From contig ML677385.1 in the NCBI GenBank assembly GCA_007922305.1, positions 4,242,336 through 4,306,335 of the forward strand: a stretch of 64,000 nt of DNA, given 5' to 3'. Origin of the DNA: Dermatemys mawii. Lineage: Eukaryota > Chordata > Testudines > Dermatemydidae. The notes beneath the pieces are model-generated. The model did not search any database and was not told where the DNA came from. It saw only the letters and a list, made by a program, of their open reading frames with translations. A program made the position numbers and the translations under genes. Position 1 is the stretch's first letter. Every line of letters begins with the position of its first letter. Below are positions 58,451-64,000 of the stretch, one piece after another.

Positions 58451-60370
58451 TTATCTCTGAAGCAGACGACTTCTAAAAAATTGTAGACCAGTGTAATATA
58501 ACACAGTATGCCAGAGAAATTGCTACAAAGCATATGAGCTTGTGCGGGTATAACTGACAACAAATTATGGCCCACTCTGTACTGTTACTCCCATTTTCTC
58601 AAGGCATTTGTGCTTTGTATTAATTGTTATGAGGTAGTGGATAATACATTATAGCTGTATCAAGTCAATGGGATTGCATGTCTGTAAACGAGTGCAGAAT
58701 TCGGTCCACTGTGACAAATTAGACCAGCATAAATTATTATAGTGAAACCTGTAGGAGGTAGTAGATTTATACCATATATAAATCTGAGGTATTTTATGGT
58801 ATATAGAAGCAGACAAAGAAATAGCTTTAAATAGACCTATAATACATGAATAGTAATTACTGATTACGCTGTGGCTTAGCTGTATATAGTTAAAATATCT
58901 AGTACAGTTTTAAAGAGCTTTATCCTATGTTTTGTAGTACAGTTTTGATCTTTCTAATTTACAGCACACTGCTGTTTTCTTAATATTCAAGACTTCAGTC
59001 AGCATATTTTTCCATGCTGTTGATACTGTAAATTCCATACAATTTCATTTAGAAAAAATGGCTTTTTTGTGTAATGTTATGGCCACAGTCACAATTTATT
59101 TTGAACTAGATTTAATAATGCTTTCTCAATATATTTTAAAATAACAAGGTTTGTTGTAGGGCAATATTTAAGAATAGCATATTATTAACAGGGTGAAAGA
59201 TTTGCATCTACTATTTCCCAATAGATGTATCCATCCATTCTCTTGGGGATCTCGATCTCAACTCCTATATTTAAATAACAACTTTGTCTTTAATGTAAGG
59301 ATGAGTAGGCTAAACCTGGCTTCTGTAGAAGCCATCAGTTGGGTAAGCCCCACCTTTAAAATACTACACATGAAAATGTCTGCAAAGGTCTGTGTTTTGA
59401 GGGCAGTTCATCACAGGGAAACAACACCTCAGACTTTGATTTAGGATAATTAATTCAGTGTGCCTGGGAACTGATGTGTAGTGGTTGGATGAATCAGAGT
59501 GAGAGGAAGGCAACTTACAATATGTTATAGCTTTGGTATGAGAAATGAGCAGAATGGAGCATCAAAAGAGATATTTTGCCTAAAGAACACACAATGGATC
59601 TGAAATTATATTTCTGTCTTCACATCCACTAGTAGAATTCTTGTCAATGGGAATATTAACTTTCAGTGCCAAAACTCATGTACTTCTGTACCTTTTTTGG
59701 AAGATTTGGCAGCTCCAAACCAAGCCCGTCCCTACATCATCAAAACAAGGCAAAATGCTCACATATAGGCCCTAATTTCTTGCTTGCTCTCTAATGAGCC
59801 TTCAACATTTTATACAAAGAACTGGCAATGTCCCATGGGCTACTGAGTAATAAATAGAATATATTCATGAGTGGGGCAATGCCTACTTAATAGTGTCACC
59901 ATTGCTTGCTGTAGGTATGAGCAGTAAGGTTGGTCTCCAGAGAGACAGTTTTCTTTCCTATAAACTTGGATTTTATGGGAATCAAATCCTTAGCGCTAAC
60001 ATGTGGATAAATACAGCCTTAATGCTAAACACAAATAGATGACATAATTATGGATGAGATGGGCAAGGTAATTTAGCAGGATATAATGCTACTAAAATGT
60101 TTATTCTTTCCCATTCATCTCAAGTACAGTTCTTGTTTGTAGACTTCCATTCTCAAGCAGCACTCAAGCAGAACTTTTTAGTGACTGTCTTGCCAAACTG
60201 AAGGCACTGGATTATATCAAGGGACCATAACATCATAGGGCCAAATTTTGCTTACTCTCTCCCCTTCTCTGCCACTCTTCCCCCAGGCCTCCCTGGGAGT
60301 TGTGTATGGATACCCAAGGGATAATTCAGGTAGAAAGTTAAGATGTTAAAATCCTATTTGATCATTCAGT
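58451..60370. other. No recognised gene or repeat
   Basis: AT-rich intergenic sequence. Small frames (59193-59444) have no recognisable domain. Confidence 0.4.
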
Positions 60371-60374
60371 TGTT

Positions 60375-60690
60375 CTCCCCTCCACCCAACCAATGCAGGA
60401 TTGGTCACTATAGTTCGTTTTCTAATGTCTTGTCCAATCTGGTTTTAAATATCCCAAGAAATCAGACAGCCACTAGATTTCACCACTTCTACAGCCTAAT
60501 AGAACTTGCTGACCGAAGGTTTTCTGATATGTAGCATATATTTTCTACTACTTAAATTCATCCTATTAAATCTTATTTGTTCCACTCTACTTTCCTCCTT
60601 GATGTTGTCCACTCCCTCGGAATGTTCTTTACTCAAATGCCTATTAATTCTGATTATCCCCCCCAAAAATTGGAGGAGGTGGGGGTGGGG
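60375..60690 (-). mobile_element. CR1/L3-type LINE 3' fragment, minus strand
   Basis: Minus-strand reading ends in 'FLGIFKTRLDKTLENEL' (around 60405-60455), the CR1-type ORF2 C-terminal motif. Upstream are a 'LRSASSIRL'-like and an 'ENICYISENLRS'-like stretch with stops. It is old and heavily decayed. The plus-strand form includes 'tccaatctggttttaaatat' and 'cacttctacagcctaataga'. Confidence 0.72.
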
Positions 60691-63600
60691 CAGGGGCAAT
60701 TACACCTAAACATTCTGGTAACTTGGGAAGCCAGGAGAGGGAGCTTGCATAACTTGCAAGTTCTGCATCCCCTTTTTTGTTGCATTAATAAGACTTCAGA
60801 GTTTAAAGACTTCAGTACATTTTCTGTATGAAAATACATCATGTACTGAAGACAAACCTTGGGACTGAAACCGTAGGGAACATATCACATAACAGAGACT
60901 GAGTAAATTAGAGACTGAGTAAATTAGGGTCTGACAACACGGTTAAATTTTTTCTTATCTGTTTTTTAAATCTCGCTTCATAAGGCAGAGCCTTTAACTT
61001 CTGTCATTTTTCTGCGGTTCTCTGAACTTCCTCCAATTACTCAATAGCTGGAGCACGGGGGTGGGGGAAAGCGGAGGGACTGCAGGTGGAAGAGGTGGGG
61101 AGGGGTTCCCACTTGCGCTCTGGCCCAGGGCCCCACAAAACCCTAATCCACCCCCGGGTGGGGCATGGCTTAGATAAGTAGAGTAAAGACATGCCTGAAG
61201 GGTGGGTGTGTACTCAAGTGCATGCCTTATATACTCTTGACTTATCCAAACTGAGCCTCCCCAGCTACACTGACATTTTTAGCAGTGTACTATCCTGCTG
61301 CCTCCCCGCTGCCGGAGTTTTTCCCCTAGAAAACACTCCAGCAATGGGGAAAGGCTCTAACAGAGGTGAGGCAGTGGGGAAAGGCTCCATTGCTGTAGTG
61401 GGTTTTCATGGGAATTTCTGGAAAAAACAAGCTTTTATTCTAATCACAAACTGGGAAGTACCATACTGAGACAGATGGGGGCAGCGCTATGCCACCCCCA
61501 AGCACAGGACTGCAGGCACTTCCTGACTTAGTTCACATGTCTGGGTCGCCAGCTTGGAGTAGGATGACCTATTTCGTAAACTCAGCAACAGTCTGTACAG
61601 TTAAATAAAAATAACAAGCTCAGAATCTCACTGTTGTGTCTTTCAATAAACAAACAAAACTGCAAATGCCAGTGCTTTGTTGCAGTGCTTTAAGGCAAGG
61701 CCCTCACCTGGCCCCTGGGCTCTGTGCTGGCACTGCGGAGCTCCCCCTCCCTCTCACTCGTCTCCGACCCACAGAAGAAGCAGGCAAGCCATCTTAACTG
61801 GCCTGCTGGCTCCAAACTGGTCCGTGTCTCCTCCTGGCCCTTCTAGGCTTCTGGAGGACTAAATCTTGTTGGTATCCTGGCCATTTGCATTGTGGGATCA
61901 GGATGCTGATACCTGCACCATGGGGCAGAGAAAGCCTGGTAGATCCCATTATATGTATCTTTTGAAATGTCATTAATGAGTTCAAGACTTTATCATATGG
62001 TGCTGCACCAGATTCCACATTAATGAGTAGAATATAAAAATCAGGATATATGGACCTATAAATGTGACAGGGTTAAATTCTATTAGCAATCATAGTAGGA
62101 CAATGAACAATTTTAAAGGGTACACAAAACTTTATTATAATAAGAGGACTGGAAATAAAAAAAGATGACATGAAATCTTAACAAACAAATCTTCAGAAAT
62201 TACTTCTTCATTAGGAATCAAAATATTAATGTTTGTGGGTTTTTGAACATGTTGTTATAAAATCTAATTTATGCTGCATTAACACAGTGGACAAAATCTA
62301 TGCTGGACCCTTTGTAGTGTAATGCTGGTTTAAACAGATTTCCATTCCAAAAACACATCTTGTTCTTTGCATTTCTCCTTCCGCACCTCCATTTCCCATT
62401 GTCTGATGTGCCCTCATTATGGCATCTTTTAGAATCTTCCAGCTTCCTTCCAATTTTGCTTCCTAGATTTTTTTCAAGGTTTCTGCCATTACATCTCATC
62501 CACAAGATTCTGCAAAATGTTCTTTTCTGAAATCAGATACCCTTGTGCCACTGCATTTTGAGATTCCTCTTCTTGCTATGTTGATTGTAAGTATTTTTTG
62601 GATACTGATTCACCCCCTGGGATCCATACCAAGGAATGACAGGGACTGGAACAATAGCAGACAACAAAACTTTCAGAACTGCAAGTGAAATAAAATAACA
62701 CCTATCTGCCCTGGTATTTCTCATAAAATGCTAGTTTCTCGGTGAGGGGCAATCAATGGTTCAATTAAAATCAATGGCAAAGTTTCCATTGACTTCAGTG
62801 GGATCAGGATTCGGCCTTTATGTAATACAACTGTGTGGTATGGAAAAGATATCTTTCAATTTTGTTGGAAGTCAGAGACACAAAACAATGTCAGTTTTTA
62901 AAAAGCACTTTGATGGGAAGACTGGTTTATAGTAAAATATTTTAATCTCACATCATATTTATTTTGAAGCAAACCATATTGGAGTAGGAACGTAGGTGAT
63001 TCTTAGTATATATCACTAACTGTGAAATAACTATATGTTTTGTGATATAGCAAACAAACTTATTTTGATGGTTTTATTTGAAAATATCTATAGAATGAAA
63101 AACAAATAATAAATAGATGGTTCTCTGTGTCTATCCAATGTGAAGTATGCAGTATCAACATTATATTTTTGTTACAAGTTTTCATGTGGAAAAGAAGATT
63201 ACCATACTATTGAGACACTAGTGTCCAGTATGTATTTGGCACATAGGAAAGTTTGATTTGCGAGACTGAAGACAACAGCCTGTGCTTGTTTTGTATTAAA
63301 TTGGAAAGTCACTTTGTTTGCAAATAATATTGGGCAAAATATTCAAACAAAATTCAAAATAAGTTTTGAAAGCTCTGTTGCAAATTAGAAACTGGTTGTG
63401 GATTGTTTGGTGCTAAAATGGGACAAAATCATCACTTTATCATTTTACAAAATTAAACGTGCTGGTTACTTTACAGAAGACAAAGAAAGTCCCTGCAGTC
63501 TAATTGTAGGTGTGATGCAATAAATTTGGCTAAAAAGCACTAGGGAAGAGATAAGGTGAAGAAAGACGAGGGCCAGAGCCACATGAGTACTTGGTGACTC

Positions 63601-64000
63601 AGACAGCATGTGCACATCTTCTTGGTTCATCTAAGGTATTTTAAATATCTCAGTTATGGGCACGATTCACGTGTGGGATGAATTTGCAAGGCTTGATGGA
63701 CCTCAGTTGACTTCAATGGAGTTACATTGATTTACTTTTGAACAGGTAGATTTTTTTTAATGTTAAACTGGTTTTCATTCCATGAGTTTTGAGTAGGATC
63801 AATTTTTGTTTATTTAAACTTTTGCATGACAATTATAGAAGTGTTTTGCTTAAAAAAAAATTCTTTTAATTTTTCTTTGTTTGCTTTTTGTTTTCCTTCC
63901 CTCTCCTTTCTTTAACCCTTCTCTCTCCCTCCATTTCTTCTTCCCCCACAAGGAGGAAAAAGCGACAAATTAGAAGGGGACAAAGGAAAAGAAGAAAATC
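60691..64000. other. No recognised gene; possible hAT end at 61045-61160
   Basis: 61045-61160 is a GC-rich block ending 'aaaaccctaatccacccccg', similar to a hAT terminus of the CAGGGGCGGATTA type, but no partner end was found. 62760-62815 resembles the hairpin mini-repeat at 42647. The rest, including the pyrimidine-rich 63870-63950, is unassigned. Confidence 0.4.

Overview
The window looks like nuclear DNA of a turtle, most likely a cryptodire. The best evidence is two copies of a tRNA-derived SINE whose tRNA-like head and CR1-like tail match the tortoise Pol III/Cry SINE as I remember it (12873-13066 minus, 47948-48160 plus). CR1-type LINE 3' ends, many hAT, Tc1/mariner and Harbinger MITEs, and AT-rich intergenic DNA fit this. 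Species cannot be read from the sequence alone. The only conserved cellular gene I can support is the 5' end of KDM6A (UTX, H3K27 demethylase), on the minus strand. Exon 1 coding is 36492-36655 and exon 2 is 36231-36294. They are separated by a 197-bp intron and sit in a large CpG island (about 35500-38280). Positions 1-36230 then lie downstream in the gene, in what appears to be a very long intron 2. I found no third exon there by eye. Positions from about 37300 to 64000 are upstream intergenic DNA. REGION BY REGION: 0-5.7 kb holds hAT-like C-rich repeats, a TA-flanked mariner-like element, a decayed DIRS-like reverse transcriptase (minus) and a CR1 piece (plus). 8.06-8.94 kb is a TA-flanked Tigger/mariner-like element. 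9.0-10.5 kb is an old L2-like LINE. 12.9 kb is a SINE. 14.8-15.5 kb is a Harbinger-like element. 17.3 kb is a CR1 3' end (minus). 19.0-20.7 kb is a hAT element followed by a LINE 3' end with a zinc knuckle. 21.4-24.1 kb holds three hAT-like pieces. 26.4 and 33.3 kb are Harbinger-like MITEs with TAA duplications. 29.8 and 30.1 kb are a hAT MITE and a second mariner-like copy. 35.5-38.3 kb is the KDM6A CpG island. 39.5-47 kb holds hAT MITEs with target-site duplications, two hairpin MITEs and a locally rearranged AT-rich segment. 47.9 kb is a SINE. 50.8-51.8 kb is a CR1 3' half. 54.65 kb is a short palindromic TA-flanked MITE. 56.0-58.45 kb is a nearly intact DNA transposon whose 555-codon transposase frame is broken by one TAG. 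60.4 kb is a CR1 3' end (minus). WHAT STANDS OUT: (1) the transposon at 56-58.45 kb, with a DDE-like core, embedded zinc-ligand candidates and long diverged terminal inverted repeats; (2) a rearrangement at 45.9-46.2 kb that carries an inverted, almost exact copy of a segment 1.8 kb away; (3) a possible second KDM6A start at codon 26 in a TISU/YY1-like context. No operon, CRISPR array, rRNA or functional tRNA gene was seen. Repeat family names rest on recognition by eye, not on a database search.
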